Made by a program: the position numbers and the translations under genes | Part shown: in pieces, positions 37,577 to 47,063 of the stretch | Position numbering within the stretch: position 1 is the stretch's first letter | Layout: every line of letters starts with the position of its first letter | The notes under the pieces: generated by a model | Told to the model about the DNA's origin: nothing | The model's input: the letters and a program-made list of their open reading frames with translations, nothing else | Databases searched by the model: none | Assembly: GCF_025717535.1 (NCBI RefSeq) | Contig: NZ_JAJIRO010000001.1 | Location: forward strand, 1,302,001-1,366,000 | Direction: 5' to 3' | DNA: 64,000 bases | Source: Paucibacter sp. Y2R2-4 | GTDB taxonomy: Bacteria > Pseudomonadota > Gammaproteobacteria > Burkholderiales > Burkholderiaceae_C

Positions 37577-38283
37577 GTCTTAGCCCTCTGGCCGACCCCA
37601 AACATAAGAGCTTCGATATCACTGCTCAAAGCTCCGTGCATAGCCTCTATAAAGTTAGCCTGCAGCGCATAGGCTCGAGAAGCATCGGTGTCAATTGACG
37701 AGATGCGAACAAGCATGCCGTCAGGTATGACACCTTTCAATGCATATCGCATCTGCATCAATTTACGTTCGCTGCCTCGAGTGCTGATTTGATCGCCAAC
37801 AGTTACCCAATAAGTAATGGGTTCAATTCGTGCGCCCAATGTGGCAACCACACGATTCACCTCCATTGCAACTCCTGCTGCATGCAAGGGCGATATCGAA
37901 GCATCGCGCATCTTGAATCCTTGGGCCGGGTAGCAGACCTCAGGCAAATGCACACCCCACTCATCACTTTGCTGCTCGACATACGCAAGCGAGAGCATCA
38001 CCCGCGCTCCGGCTGAGTTCAGGTAGGTGCGGGACAGCGTCTGAGCATAGATTGTGTTGACGAAGGCCAATTGATCAGGGCTGACTTGCAAAGGCATGGA
38101 GTAGGGATCGAGGCGCCAATCACTAAAAGCCTTTGGAATCAGAACTTCCAAGGATCCAAGCTTGCGATCTTTGGCAAGCAACCTGGTAGGTTTCAATGCA
38201 ACGCCAAGCGCGGCACTCGCTGCCATGGCGGCCAATGCAAAAAGAGCGATTCTTCTGTTGGCGTTATTTGGCGCTTCGCTCAT
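37573..38283 (-). CDS. epsI: Exosortase-associated protein EpsI
   Basis: EpsI-family protein, 236 residues, with an N-terminal membrane anchor (RRIALFALAAMAASAALGVAL) and a periplasmic domain. The family signature is seen in YVEQQSDEWGVHLPEVCYPAQGF and in VVATLGARIEPITYWVTVGD. EpsI is found fused to or directly after exosortases; its biochemical role is unsettled. It overlaps xrtB and the polymerase gene by four bases each, so all three are translationally coupled. Confidence 0.9.
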   Translation of the reverse strand: MSEAPNNANRRIALFALAAMAASAALGVALKPTRLLAKDRKLGSLEVLIPKAFSDWRLDPYSMPLQVSPDQLAFVNTIYAQTLSRTYLNSAGARVMLSLAYVEQQSDEWGVHLPEVCYPAQGFKMRDASISPLHAAGVAMEVNRVVATLGARIEPITYWVTVGDQISTRGSERKLMQMRYALKGVIPDGMLVRISSIDTDASRAYALQANFIEAMHGALSSDIEALMFGVGQRAKT

Positions 38284-39161
38284 TTGGCGGCCTTCTTCTT
38301 AAACAGAGTGCGTCCCAAGATGCCGTCGACTGAGACTGTCAACAACAGGGCAACCATGAAAAGCACCATCCCCGCGAAGCCATGCACAAAACCTTGCCCC
38401 GCCTCATCACCAAAATAGTAGGTCACCAAGACCAGCACGATGACTCGTACTGCATTGGCAAAGAAGCTGATCGGCACTATCAACACCGCCATCAAGAAAT
38501 TGCGACCACGGTCCGTGTAACCCATGAGGTTGAGGTAAAGCAAACCCAAAGCCTCAACGGTGAATAGGGTGTGCAAGCCAGCGCACGCGTCGGCAACCAA
38601 GAGTTGGTACTGCCCGATGTGCAGCATGACGCCGATTCGAGCAATGGGGTAACCCAATTGGTACAAAAGTCCCTCAACAGCCCATGACACGCCCATCTTC
38701 ATGGGTTGGGTTAAGGCATCTACGACTGCCCCGGGCAGCGGCACCAGGAAGAACAGGAACAAGATAGGGAACCAAGACAGCTTGAGGCCGTCGCGCCCGA
38801 AGGCAAGCCAGATCAGCCCAGCCAACAGAGGCATGGCCGAGCCCACGGCGAAGATCGTCACATGCTGTGAACGACCGACGACGTAGATCAAGCAAGCGAA
38901 GCCAATCAAGCACCAAGCCTGCCAGCTTCCCCCTCTCGGGGAGAAACAAGCTGCAAGCTGCTCTTTGCGGCGATAGAAACTCCACGCCGTCAGAGCAAGG
39001 ATGATGGGGCCATGGCCCTGGTCATCTGACTTCCAAAGCCCCTGAGCCAGCCCCAAGATGACTGGCACGTACATCAGAGCCAAGCCCAAACCGACCAGCG
39101 CCAGGAACTCCAGATATGCGCGCCTAGCCGTGGGCACTACTTCACCCGCTGTGGAGGCCAC
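38280..39161 (-). CDS. xrtB: Exosortase B (EpsH-type)
   Basis: Inner-membrane cysteine transpeptidase-like enzyme thought to cleave PEP-CTERM signals of exported proteins. The 293-residue protein has about eight membrane segments. The catalytic set is visible: Cys193 in VADACAGLHTLFTVEALGL, Arg239 in FFANAVRVIVLV and His260 in GQGFVHGFAG. The setting with EpsD, EpsE, EpsF, EpsG and EpsI is that of exosortase B. The start is GTG. A possible substrate is the PEP-CTERM protein at 47.1 kb. Confidence 0.95.
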   Translation of the reverse strand: MASTAGEVVPTARRAYLEFLALVGLGLALMYVPVILGLAQGLWKSDDQGHGPIILALTAWSFYRRKEQLAACFSPRGGSWQAWCLIGFACLIYVVGRSQHVTIFAVGSAMPLLAGLIWLAFGRDGLKLSWFPILFLFFLVPLPGAVVDALTQPMKMGVSWAVEGLLYQLGYPIARIGVMLHIGQYQLLVADACAGLHTLFTVEALGLLYLNLMGYTDRGRNFLMAVLIVPISFFANAVRVIVLVLVTYYFGDEAGQGFVHGFAGMVLFMVALLLTVSVDGILGRTLFKKKAAK

Positions 39162-39171
39162 CGTTCGCCCC

Positions 39172-40071
39172 TCAGTGCTCGTTCATCACAACACCGACCA
39201 GGCTTCCGGGTGTGTTGTTCAAAACTGCTGACATGTCCTTCAAGGCATCAACGCTGGTCTTGTCCTTGCGTGCCAAGGCCAAAGCCGCACCGCAGCGCGC
39301 AGCAATGACGGCGAAGTCTGCGCCAAAGCTCGCAGCCGGCGTGTCAACGATCACATAGTCGAACTTGTTGACCAGCTCCTGCATCAGAAGTCCGAAGGCT
39401 GGGCGTTCGAGCAATTCCGTCGGATTCGGCGGTTGCGTACCGACTGGCATAACAAACAGGCTCGGCAGATCAGCTAGCGGATGAATCACATTGGACTCAG
39501 GCCGTCCTGCCAAGATTCCAGACAGACCGCTGCTGTTGTTGATACCGAAGATCTCATGCAAGCGCGGACTGCGCATGTCGGCATCAACGAGCAGCGTACG
39601 ACCACCTAACTGACTGAAGGCGATGGCCAAATTGGCAGCGAAGAATGTCTTGCCATCGCCGCTGTCAGGGCTCACCACGGCGACCGCTCGCTTAGGTGCT
39701 TCGCCACTGAACATGCGCATGATGATCTGACGACGCAGAACCCGGAATCGCTCAGCCTGTTCACCGAATGGCTGGTTAGCCATAACCAACTCAGCGTTGG
39801 ACTGCTTGCTGCCCGAGGCCGAATAGGGGTAGTGGAATTGTTGGCTCAGCGCCCACACCACGTCCTCACCTTTGACCAATCCCAAAGCTATGGCGGCTTC
39901 ACCGAACTTGAGGCCGCTGGTTCGCTGATGAGCCAGCACACGCTCCACTTGTTCAGCGCTCAGATTATTGGCCTCGGCGATGATCAGGCCAATGGAACGC
40001 TCTTGTGGTGCAGTTCCACTCTCTTTGGAAACGTCGTCCGCGTCTTGCATTGTGTTTTCGAAGCTGGCCAT
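39172..40071 (-). CDS. epsG: Chain-length tyrosine kinase EpsG
   Basis: Bacterial tyrosine-kinase-type ATPase that works with the EpsF chain-length protein. The first 100 residues form a MshEN-like domain (AEANNLSAEQVERVLAHQ, GEAAIALGLVKGEDV). The kinase domain shows a Walker A variant VSPDSGDGKTFFAANLA, Walker A' LLVDADMRSPRLHEIFG and DYVIVDTPAAS. Most such kinases end in a tyrosine cluster; here the C-terminus ends VGVVMNEH with none, as in EpsG-type proteins. It starts three bases after epsF. Confidence 0.92.
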   Translation of the reverse strand: MASFENTMQDADDVSKESGTAPQERSIGLIIAEANNLSAEQVERVLAHQRTSGLKFGEAAIALGLVKGEDVVWALSQQFHYPYSASGSKQSNAELVMANQPFGEQAERFRVLRRQIIMRMFSGEAPKRAVAVVSPDSGDGKTFFAANLAIAFSQLGGRTLLVDADMRSPRLHEIFGINNSSGLSGILAGRPESNVIHPLADLPSLFVMPVGTQPPNPTELLERPAFGLLMQELVNKFDYVIVDTPAASFGADFAVIAARCGAALALARKDKTSVDALKDMSAVLNNTPGSLVGVVMNEH

Positions 40072-40074
40072 GAT

Positions 40075-41505
40075 TTAGGAGGCTTTAGAAGTCGCGGGGG
40101 CATGCCCAAGCAGGCGCGATTGAATATCAGTTGCAGGCTTTTTGCCAAAGCCTCGCCGCGCACTTGGGTCCGGCAAAGTTCCAATCACGGGCAAGCCCAA
40201 CAATTCTTCAATGTCGTGCACGCCACGCACACGGCGATTGCGCAACTCGATTCCCAGCACAGTACCCGTCGCGAGCAGCAGACCAACAAACACACCCAAC
40301 GCGGTATTGAGAAGCATCTTCGGCGACGAATGTTCAAGCGGCGGAACGGCAGCATTCAGGATGCTGACATTGCTAGAGGTGGCTTGGCTTTCCAGGCTGG
40401 TCTGATTCAAGCGTTGCATGATGCCGTCATACACACGTTGTGCGTTCTCGACGTCTCGCAAAATCATGACCCCTTCATCACGCACTTCCTTCATGCGCAG
40501 AACCTTGGCACGCTGAGCCTCAAGCTCGGTACGAGCCTGAGCTTCACGCTGACGCGTGATGTTGCCGCTGATACCCACGCCCGCCGACAAGCGCTTGATT
40601 TCAGCATCCAGATTGATACGCAGTTCCTTGATGTTGGCCTTCGCTTCGATCACTTGAGGGTGGCTGTCTCCTAACTTGGAACTCATTTCCTGCAGTCGGG
40701 CTTCGAGACGAGAAAGATCCGAGCGCAGGCCCGCCACCACTGGGTGGTTGGAAATTTCCTGCAATTTGTCTGCAGAACCCGCGTTAGTCTGAGCGATGCG
40801 GCTGTTGGCATCCGAACTCATAGCCTGGATGGCCACCAGCTGAGAGCTCAGCTCATTCAAGCGTTGGGTCTCGATGTCCATACGTTCATCGGTCATCACC
40901 ACATCTTTCTCACGCTGGAAGGCGCTCAAGCGGCCCTGTGCGCGCTCGAGTGTCTCGCGCGCTTCTTTAGCACGGGTGTCAAAAAAAGCGCTGTACTGCT
41001 TAGCAGGGTCGACCCGCAACTCCAGCACCGTGTCGATGTAAGCCTGCGCAAATGCATTCGCCAAGCCGGCAGAGAAACGAGGATCAACCGCGGAATAGGC
41101 AATTTCGATCACGCTAGATTCGCGCGAAGGCACAACGCTGAGTTCCTTCTGAAATCTCTTGATCAGCCAAGTTTCAATATCAGCCAAGCCTTGTGTTTCA
41201 GCTTGCCACTGCGCACGAATCTGCGGGTTGTCTGACAACTTCAGCGTACGGACGACGCGACGCGCCACACGGTCGCTCTGAATGATGTCAATTTGTGTCG
41301 CCATCAGGGACGGCGTCATCATGGACTGGAAGGCCATGGGGGACAAAGGATCGGCCTTGACATCAATCACAACGCTTGCCGATGAGGAGTACTTCTTTGG
41401 CAACAACATGCTGACCACGATGGTCGGAATCAACACTCCAAGGAGTACAGCGAGAAAGATCCAACGTCGGGCGAGCAGGATCGAAAGGAACTGGCTTAGG
41501 GTCAT
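40075..41505 (-). CDS. epsF: Chain-length determinant protein EpsF
   Basis: Polysaccharide co-polymerase, Wzz/GumC type, 476 residues. The N-terminal transmembrane segment (LLARRWIFLAVLLGVLIPTIVV) is followed by a periplasmic Wzz domain, a long coiled coil (RLSAFQREKDVVMTDERMDI through EAQRAKVLRMKE) and a second membrane segment near residue 420 with the P-rich PPLEHSSPKMLLN just before it. It sets polymer length and links EpsG to the export channel EpsE. It lies 18 bases after epsE. Confidence 0.92.
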   Translation of the reverse strand: MTLSQFLSILLARRWIFLAVLLGVLIPTIVVSMLLPKKYSSSASVVIDVKADPLSPMAFQSMMTPSLMATQIDIIQSDRVARRVVRTLKLSDNPQIRAQWQAETQGLADIETWLIKRFQKELSVVPSRESSVIEIAYSAVDPRFSAGLANAFAQAYIDTVLELRVDPAKQYSAFFDTRAKEARETLERAQGRLSAFQREKDVVMTDERMDIETQRLNELSSQLVAIQAMSSDANSRIAQTNAGSADKLQEISNHPVVAGLRSDLSRLEARLQEMSSKLGDSHPQVIEAKANIKELRINLDAEIKRLSAGVGISGNITRQREAQARTELEAQRAKVLRMKEVRDEGVMILRDVENAQRVYDGIMQRLNQTSLESQATSSNVSILNAAVPPLEHSSPKMLLNTALGVFVGLLLATGTVLGIELRNRRVRGVHDIEELLGLPVIGTLPDPSARRGFGKKPATDIQSRLLGHAPATSKAS

Positions 41506-41523
41506 GTTTTTCTCGATCTCAAA

Positions 41524-42408
41524 TCAGAACAAGCTCTCTTTGACATACACAACATCGCCGTCTTTCAAGCTCTCGTCCATCGGGAGTTGAATGACCTCGA
41601 CCTTGCCCTCGGCGTTCTTGCGATGCACGCGGATGCCTTTCTCGGTACCTCGCTGGGTGATGCCGCCGCCGGTAGCCAAGCTTTGCATCAGGGTCATGCC
41701 GCGCTCCAGGCGCATCGGGCCCGGGCGCTGCACTTCGCCGTAGATGTAGACCATGGGGCCACGGTCGACCCAGACGACATCGCCGTTCTGGATGAAGACA
41801 TCGTTGTCGCTGCCACCGGGGGCAAAGATGGCGGGCAGGTCAATTTCAACGCGGTAAGGCTTACCTTCACGTTTGCCAGTCAGGACCAGAATCTCGGCAC
41901 CACCAGGAGCAACACCCCCTGCGTTGGAGATCAGGTCGGTCAGACGCATGTCTGCGGTTTCGATCGGATAGCGGCCAGGACGATTGACCTGGCCCAGGAC
42001 ATTGGCTTGGTTGCCTTTGACCTGCAAGACGACGATGGTGACTTGCGGGTTCTTGACGAAGTTGCCGGTCTTCAGGCCGTCAGCAATGAACTGCTCGGCC
42101 TGCGTGACGCTCAATCCGCCGATGCGGATATTGCCCAGCAGCGGGTATGACACCACGCCCACTTCAGAAACGCGGGTTTCCAGCGTCAAGTCCTGATTTT
42201 GATAAACGGTGATGCGAACCACGTCGCCGGAACCAAGGCGGTATTCCGCCGTTGGTGCCGATGCGGCTGCAGCGGCCGGTGCCACAGGGCTGGCGGCAAC
42301 TGCCGCTTGGCCGACCGTTGCACAGGCCAAGGCCAAAGAAGCCAGGCTCAGCCAAGATGGGCTTCGAGTCGTCATCATCGTCATCTTCAATCCGATCAAT
42401 TTGCTCAT
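41524..42408 (-). CDS. epsE: Polysaccharide export protein EpsE (Wza family)
   Basis: Outer-membrane or periplasmic export protein of the Wza/PES family. After a signal peptide (SLASLALACATVGQAAVAA) the PES domain reads EYRLGSGDVVRITVYQNQDL, YPLLGNIRIGGLSVTQAEQ and NPQVTIVVLQVKGNQANVLG. Two SLBB repeats follow (GQVNRPGRYPIE and YIYGEVQRPGPMRLE). There is no lipobox cysteine, unlike E. coli Wza. 294 residues. Its start shares one base with the epsD stop (TAATG). Confidence 0.93.
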   Translation of the reverse strand: MSKLIGLKMTMMTTRSPSWLSLASLALACATVGQAAVAASPVAPAAAAASAPTAEYRLGSGDVVRITVYQNQDLTLETRVSEVGVVSYPLLGNIRIGGLSVTQAEQFIADGLKTGNFVKNPQVTIVVLQVKGNQANVLGQVNRPGRYPIETADMRLTDLISNAGGVAPGGAEILVLTGKREGKPYRVEIDLPAIFAPGGSDNDVFIQNGDVVWVDRGPMVYIYGEVQRPGPMRLERGMTLMQSLATGGGITQRGTEKGIRVHRKNAEGKVEVIQLPMDESLKDGDVVYVKESLF

Positions 42409-43430
42409 TACTTCAGGCCCATGCCCTTGGAGATGGCGCTGGCATCCAGACCGCTGGCAGCAGGTGCGACGGCGGCCGGCGCTTCAGGCGCAGTGACAGC
42501 TGGCACTGCCGGAGCAGTGGTCGTGGCTGCAGCAGCCGGAGCGGAGGCAGCCGCGCCCGGTGCGCCTTCGGCGAACTTGCCAACGTATTCAATCTTGGCG
42601 GCAGCACGCAAAGCCTTGATGTCTTTTTGCACTTGCTCAGCCTTGCGCTGATTGCCCAAGAAGGCTTCGATGGCCGGACGAGCACGCGCCTCGTCCACCG
42701 GCTGGCTGCGCGAGCCGACCAGGAACAGCACAGTCAGGCCGTTAGGCGTTTGAGTCACGGCGGAGTCGCCGTCCTTCATGCGAGCAATGGCGTCCAGGCC
42801 AGCCAGCGGCAGTTGCTCGGCGGCACGCACGGCTTGATTGCCTTGGAAGCGGATTTCATTGGCCTTCAGGAACTCGGCAAATTCGGCCATGTTCTTGGAG
42901 GATTGCAGCTTGTCTCGGATGGCCGCGAACTGCTCGGGCTTGGCTTCAATGGCCAGCTCTTGCAGGCTGAAGATGCGGCGGTCCTTGAACAGGGCCGGCT
43001 TCTCGTTGTAATACTTACTGACTTCTTCGGCGGTGGGCTTGGCCACCGACTCACCAATGCGCTCCACATAGGCGCGGGCGATAATTTCACGCTTGGCGGC
43101 TTCGATCTGTTGGACCACCTTGGGGTCGCGGTCGATCTTCAGCTCTTGGCCTTTTTGCACGGCCAATTCTTGCTCGATCAAACGCTCCAGCACTTGCTTG
43201 CTGGCGGCTTCGGCTTGCTCGGGCTTGAGGCCCTGCTGACGCTGCAGCACGAAGTTGATCTGGTGAACGGTGATCTCTTCCTTGTTGACCTTGGCCGCAG
43301 TTTGGGAGGCCTTTTCGCTCTTGGAGCCCCCTCCGCAACCGGCCAACAACACCGTCACGGCGGCGGCAGCGATGGCCGCAACGCGCAAGCTGGTGGACAG
43401 GAATTCTTGCTGATTCTTCACAACATTCAT
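42408..43430 (-). CDS. epsD: EpsD-family peptidyl-prolyl isomerase lipoprotein
   Basis: Periplasmic lipoprotein of the SurA/PpiC type found at the head of exosortase B clusters. The signal ends in the lipobox VLLAGCGG. A SurA-like N-domain follows (VNKEEITVHQINFVLQRQQG), then a weakly conserved parvulin-like region (FSLQELAIEAKPEQFAAIRD). The last 60 residues are an Ala/Pro/Val-rich tail. It may help fold the export apparatus; direct evidence is lacking. It is the first gene of the epsD-to-acyltransferase run, with AAGGA about a dozen bases before its ATG. Confidence 0.9.
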   Translation of the reverse strand: MNVVKNQQEFLSTSLRVAAIAAAAVTVLLAGCGGGSKSEKASQTAAKVNKEEITVHQINFVLQRQQGLKPEQAEAASKQVLERLIEQELAVQKGQELKIDRDPKVVQQIEAAKREIIARAYVERIGESVAKPTAEEVSKYYNEKPALFKDRRIFSLQELAIEAKPEQFAAIRDKLQSSKNMAEFAEFLKANEIRFQGNQAVRAAEQLPLAGLDAIARMKDGDSAVTQTPNGLTVLFLVGSRSQPVDEARARPAIEAFLGNQRKAEQVQKDIKALRAAAKIEYVGKFAEGAPGAAASAPAAAATTTAPAVPAVTAPEAPAAVAPAASGLDASAISKGMGLK

Positions 43431-43754
43431 GGCGTGTCTTTCCTTCTTCTTCGAGAGTCACCAACCTTGGCGGCTCAGATCAATTGCTGCGATGCAGCAG
43501 GCATCCTCACCCTTTCAGGACGAGCGAGTGTAACTTTGGAAAATGACAATTCTCCCCTTCAAAACCGCCCTCGCCGGCACTGTGTGACTACGGTTTACCC
43601 GCGGTTTCTGTGCCTCTTTTGAACACATGTCACCCCGGCTAGGGAATGCCCTTGGAGCCGCTGCTTCTTCTAGCGCTTGGCAGGGCTGAACCCGCCTGCG
43701 CGCGAAGCAGTTGAAGGTGACTGATCCCCCTCAAATTTCAACCCATTCTGGACG
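43431..43754. other. Promoter region upstream of epsD
   Basis: About 320 bases between epsD and the ubiE terminator with no supported gene. It must carry the promoter of the Eps core run. On the minus strand, GGCAC and GC lie ten bases apart at 43601-43614, a partial match to the sigma-54 -24/-12 pattern; the -12 part is weak. Confidence 0.4.
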
Positions 43755-43778
43755 AAAGCCCGGCAAGGGCCGGGCTTT
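43755..43778 (-). terminator. Hairpin downstream of ubiE
   Basis: A 10-bp stem (AAAGCCCGGC/GCCGGGCTTT, loop of four) lies about 90 bases downstream of ubiE. The T residues are part of the stem, so it could terminate in either direction, but there is no long T run. Confidence 0.5.
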
Positions 43779-43865
43779 GTGACAGTGCTTCCCCCGTGAA
43801 TCAGGGGGAGATCAAACACCGAGTGTGCGACTAGCAGTCATGCGCCCTGGTGGACGAATGACGCC

Positions 43866-44597
43866 TCAGCACTTGATCCCGGCATGCAAGGCCACGACCC
43901 CGCCGCTGAGGTTGTGGACGTCGACGTGGCCAAAGCCTGCCGTCTTCATCATCGCCTTCAATTCCTGCTGCCCTGGGTGCATGCGGATCGATTCGGCAAG
44001 ATAACGGTAACTTTCCGCGTCACCGGCAATCATTTGCCCGAGCTTGGGCAAGACCTTGAAGGAGTACCAGTCGTAGGGCTTTTGCAGCGGCGCCGCCACT
44101 TTGGAGAACTCCAGCACCAGCAATCGGCCGCCCGGCTTGAGCACCCGGCACATTTCGGCCAGGGCTTGGTCTTTGTGGGTCATATTGCGCAGACCAAAGG
44201 CCACGCTGACCAGATCGAAACTGCCTGCCTTGTAGGGCAGCTTTTCCGCGTCGCACAGATTGGTGGGCAGGATCAGGCCCTCATCCAGCAGGCGGTTGCG
44301 TCCCTGGCGCAGCATGGCTTCGTTGATGTCGGTATGCACCACCATGCCGCTGTCGCCCACCTTCTTGGCGAAAGCACGCGAGAGGTCACCGGTGCCGCCC
44401 GCGATGTCCAACACCCGATCACCAGCCTTGAGGTTGGCCACTGCCACGGTGTAGGCCTTCCAAGCGCGGTGCATACCCATGGACATCAGGTCATTCATGA
44501 TGTCGTACTTGGAGGCGACCGAGTCGAACACGCCGCGCACGCGGCTGGCTTTCTCGCGCTCGTCCACCGTTTGATAGCCGAAATGGGTGCTGCTCAT
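43866..44597 (-). CDS. ubiE: Ubiquinone/menaquinone C-methyltransferase UbiE
   Basis: SAM-dependent methyltransferase for the C-methylation step of ubiquinone (and menaquinone where present). The 243-residue protein shows [19 protein letters not shown], the SAM motif [15 protein letters not shown], the [13 protein letters not shown] block and [21 protein letters not shown]. It lies next to a DUF971 gene, a conserved pair in betaproteobacteria. Identification is secure. Confidence 0.96.
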   Translation of the reverse strand: MSSTHFGYQTVDEREKASRVRGVFDSVASKYDIMNDLMSMGMHRAWKAYTVAVANLKAGDRVLDIAGGTGDLSRAFAKKVGDSGMVVHTDINEAMLRQGRNRLLDEGLILPTNLCDAEKLPYKAGSFDLVSVAFGLRNMTHKDQALAEMCRVLKPGGRLLVLEFSKVAAPLQKPYDWYSFKVLPKLGQMIAGDAESYRYLAESIRMHPGQQELKAMMKTAGFGHVDVHNLSGGVVALHAGIKC

Positions 44598-44648
44598 GGT
44601 CGTCTCACAAATCTGGTTTGGGCTTGCGCCCGGATCAATCTTGAATGC

Positions 44649-45065
44649 TCAGTGGCTAGAACAAGCGCCGCCGCTGCTCTTGCCGGGCATGGGGTCGTCG
44701 CGGCCGACACCGGCCGCTGCCAGGCGAGCTTCATAGTCACGCCACAGCTGCGCCTCATTGGCGCCCAACTCGTAGAGATAGGCCCAGTCAAACAGACCGC
44801 TGTCGTGGCCGTCAGAAAACACCGGTCGCACGGCGTAGTGGCCGACAGGCTCCAACCCGGTCATCAGCACCTCGCGCTTACCGGTCTGCAGAACTTCTTG
44901 CCCGGGGCCGTGCCCCTTGACCTCGGCCGAAGGGCTGTAGATGCGCATCAATTCAAAAGGGATGCGAAAACGTGCGCCATCCGAGAACGCCACTTCCAGC
45001 ACGCGTGACTGTTGGTGCACCGTGATTTCGGTGGGACTGGAGGTCGCTGCGGAGAGTCCGGCCAT
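44649..45065 (-). CDS. DUF971 (gamma-butyrobetaine hydroxylase-like N-terminal) protein
   Basis: Small protein of unknown function, 138 residues from the ATG at 45065. It has TEITVHQQSRVLEVAFSDG, FELMRIYSPSAEVKGHG and PVFSDGHDSGLFDWAYLYEL, the DUF971 signature. In Fe-S assembly proteins the same domain occurs next to Mrp-like ATPases, but the role here is unknown. An ATG ten codons upstream (45095) is also in frame. The C-terminus ends in GGACSSH. It precedes ubiE by 51 bases and is probably co-transcribed with it. Confidence 0.85.
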   Translation of the reverse strand: MAGLSAATSSPTEITVHQQSRVLEVAFSDGARFRIPFELMRIYSPSAEVKGHGPGQEVLQTGKREVLMTGLEPVGHYAVRPVFSDGHDSGLFDWAYLYELGANEAQLWRDYEARLAAAGVGRDDPMPGKSSGGACSSH

Positions 45066-45277
45066 GAGGAAGCAATAAAACCTGGTGGGGCGCAATGCGC
45101 TGGGCCGTCAGTGTAGCTGTCTGCCTCAGCGGCAGTGCCAAGCCCCTACCCGCCCCTGACTCCGACTAGCCAGGGATTCACCCGGCTTATCCACCCAGCG
45201 TAAAACCGAGGGTCGCCTAGCATGCCTGTTTTCTAGACAAGTTGCCGCGCCCGACGCGGTCCGGGGAGACGCAAAGC

Positions 45278-46822
45278 ATGATTGCTGCAATTCAAAACTG
45301 GCGCCTGCGTGCACGCGTCTTGGCGGGCTTTGCCCTGGTAATGAGCTTGATGTTGGTGGCCTCGCTGGTGGGCGTGATGCGAGTTCAGCAACTCAATGCC
45401 CGCATCGAACACCTGGTTTCGGCCGATATGCAGGCCCTGGACTTGGCGCGTGCCTGGTCGGGCTTGACCGAAGCGAATATCCAACGCCGCATCGTGACTA
45501 TGGTGGTCGATGACGCCGACTTCGTGAAGGCCTTCACCCGCAAATCCAAAGAGACATCGGCGCGGGTGGACAAGGTGCAAGAAGAAATCGACAAGCTCAG
45601 CAAAACGCCTGAGACCGACCGACTGAGCGACCAAATCGGCAGCACCCGCAAGCAGTACCAAACCCTGCGCGACGAGTTGGGCAAGCTCAAGAAAGACGGC
45701 CAAGACATTAAGCCCCGCGTGGTGGCGGAGCTGATTCCGGCGATGGAGACCTATCTGGACGCCATCAACGCCTATGCCGAACACAGCCGCGAGCGCCTGC
45801 AAGTGGCGCGCGTGGAAGCCAGTGAACAAGCCATTTTTGCCCGCAACCTTGTCTTGGTCTTGTCCTCCCTCGCCACAGCGCTGGGGATACTGATCGCTTT
45901 CGCCATCACCCGCTCCGTAACCGGGCCGGTCGAACAAGCCCAAGAGCTCTCACACAGCATTGCCGACAGCGACCTGACCTTGCGTGTGCACAGTCAAGGC
46001 AGTGACGAGCTGGCCGAGCTGACCCAATCGCTGCAGCGCATGCAGCAGCAACTGGCCGGCACCATCACCGGAGTTCGCAGCGCGGCCGAGCAGGTTCGCA
46101 TCGCCTCGACTGAGATTGCCTCCGGCAATATGGACCTGTCCAACCGCACCGAGCAGGCCGCCAGCAGCCTGGAAGAAACCGGTGCCGCCATGCAGCAACT
46201 CGGGGAAGGCGTGCGCAGCAATGCCGAGGCCGCCCGCCAAGCCGACAGCATGGCGCAAACCGCCGCCGAGGTGGCCGACCGCGGCGGCGCCATGGTCAGT
46301 CGCGTGGTCGAGACCATGAATGAGATTCAGCAGTCGTCCAACAAGATCTCCGACATCATCGGCGTGATTGACGGCATTGCCTTCCAAACCAATATCTTGG
46401 CGCTGAACGCCGCAGTGGAAGCGGCGCGTGCCGGTGAACAAGGGCGCGGCTTTGCGGTGGTGGCCAGTGAGGTGCGCTCCCTGGCCCAACGCAGCGCACA
46501 GGCAGCGCGTGAGATCAAAACGCTGATTTCAGCCTCGGTCGAGCGGGTGGAAGTTGGCGTGCGCCTGGTGCAAGACACCGGCGGCACCATTGGCGAGGTG
46601 GTGCAGAGCGTGCAACGCGTGACGCGCATCGTGGCGGAGATTTCCACCTCGACCTCGGCGCAAGCCTTGACCCTGGGCGAGATCAGCCAAGCCGTCAACC
46701 AACTCGACAAAATGACGCAGCAAAACGCCTCACTGGTGGAAGAGTCCGCCGCAGCGGCCGAAAGCCTGCGCGATCAAGCCACGCAATTGGTGGACTCGGT
46801 GTCAGCCTTCAAGCTGCCCTGA
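45278..46822 (+). CDS. Methyl-accepting chemotaxis protein
   Basis: Chemoreceptor of 514 residues. It has an N-terminal membrane helix ([21 protein letters not shown]), a four-helix-bundle sensing domain of about 150 residues, a second membrane helix near residue 190 ([21 protein letters not shown]), a HAMP domain and the cytoplasmic signalling domain. The hairpin tip [20 protein letters not shown] is at about residues 372-391. There is no C-terminal CheR pentapeptide. The ATG at 45278 has GGGGAG upstream; an in-frame TTG at 45242 is unlikely. The ligand is unknown. Confidence 0.93.
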   Translation: MIAAIQNWRLRARVLAGFALVMSLMLVASLVGVMRVQQLNARIEHLVSADMQALDLARAWSGLTEANIQRRIVTMVVDDADFVKAFTRKSKETSARVDKVQEEIDKLSKTPETDRLSDQIGSTRKQYQTLRDELGKLKKDGQDIKPRVVAELIPAMETYLDAINAYAEHSRERLQVARVEASEQAIFARNLVLVLSSLATALGILIAFAITRSVTGPVEQAQELSHSIADSDLTLRVHSQGSDELAELTQSLQRMQQQLAGTITGVRSAAEQVRIASTEIASGNMDLSNRTEQAASSLEETGAAMQQLGEGVRSNAEAARQADSMAQTAAEVADRGGAMVSRVVETMNEIQQSSNKISDIIGVIDGIAFQTNILALNAAVEAARAGEQGRGFAVVASEVRSLAQRSAQAAREIKTLISASVERVEVGVRLVQDTGGTIGEVVQSVQRVTRIVAEISTSTSAQALTLGEISQAVNQLDKMTQQNASLVEESAAAAESLRDQATQLVDSVSAFKLP

Positions 46823-47063
46823 GTAGAGGCGCTGAGCCGCAAACCTGCCATCGGCAGGCAGCTTTTGCAGCGCTGGGGCAACACCTGACCCCATGCAAAA
46901 CCGTTCGCGCTGATTCTTTAGCGCCATGTCTGTGAATAGCTTCACGCCAGCCCTCTTGCGCCCTGTGCATGGGGGGAGGCGTGCCCTGGGTTTGACCCCT
47001 ACAGTCCAAATCCTCAGCAACAGCTAACACAGGGACGGAGCCCAAAGCTCCTGAAAAACAGAC

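Noticed and set aside
42252-43622. Long open frame of 456 codons antisense to epsE and epsD
   Set aside because: The opposite strand carries two proteins with clear family motifs and signal sequences; the antisense frame has no motif and reflects high GC.
46844-46866. Hairpin CCTGCC/GGCAGG after the chemoreceptor as a terminator
   Set aside because: The stem is only six bases and is followed by four T at a distance; too weak to call.
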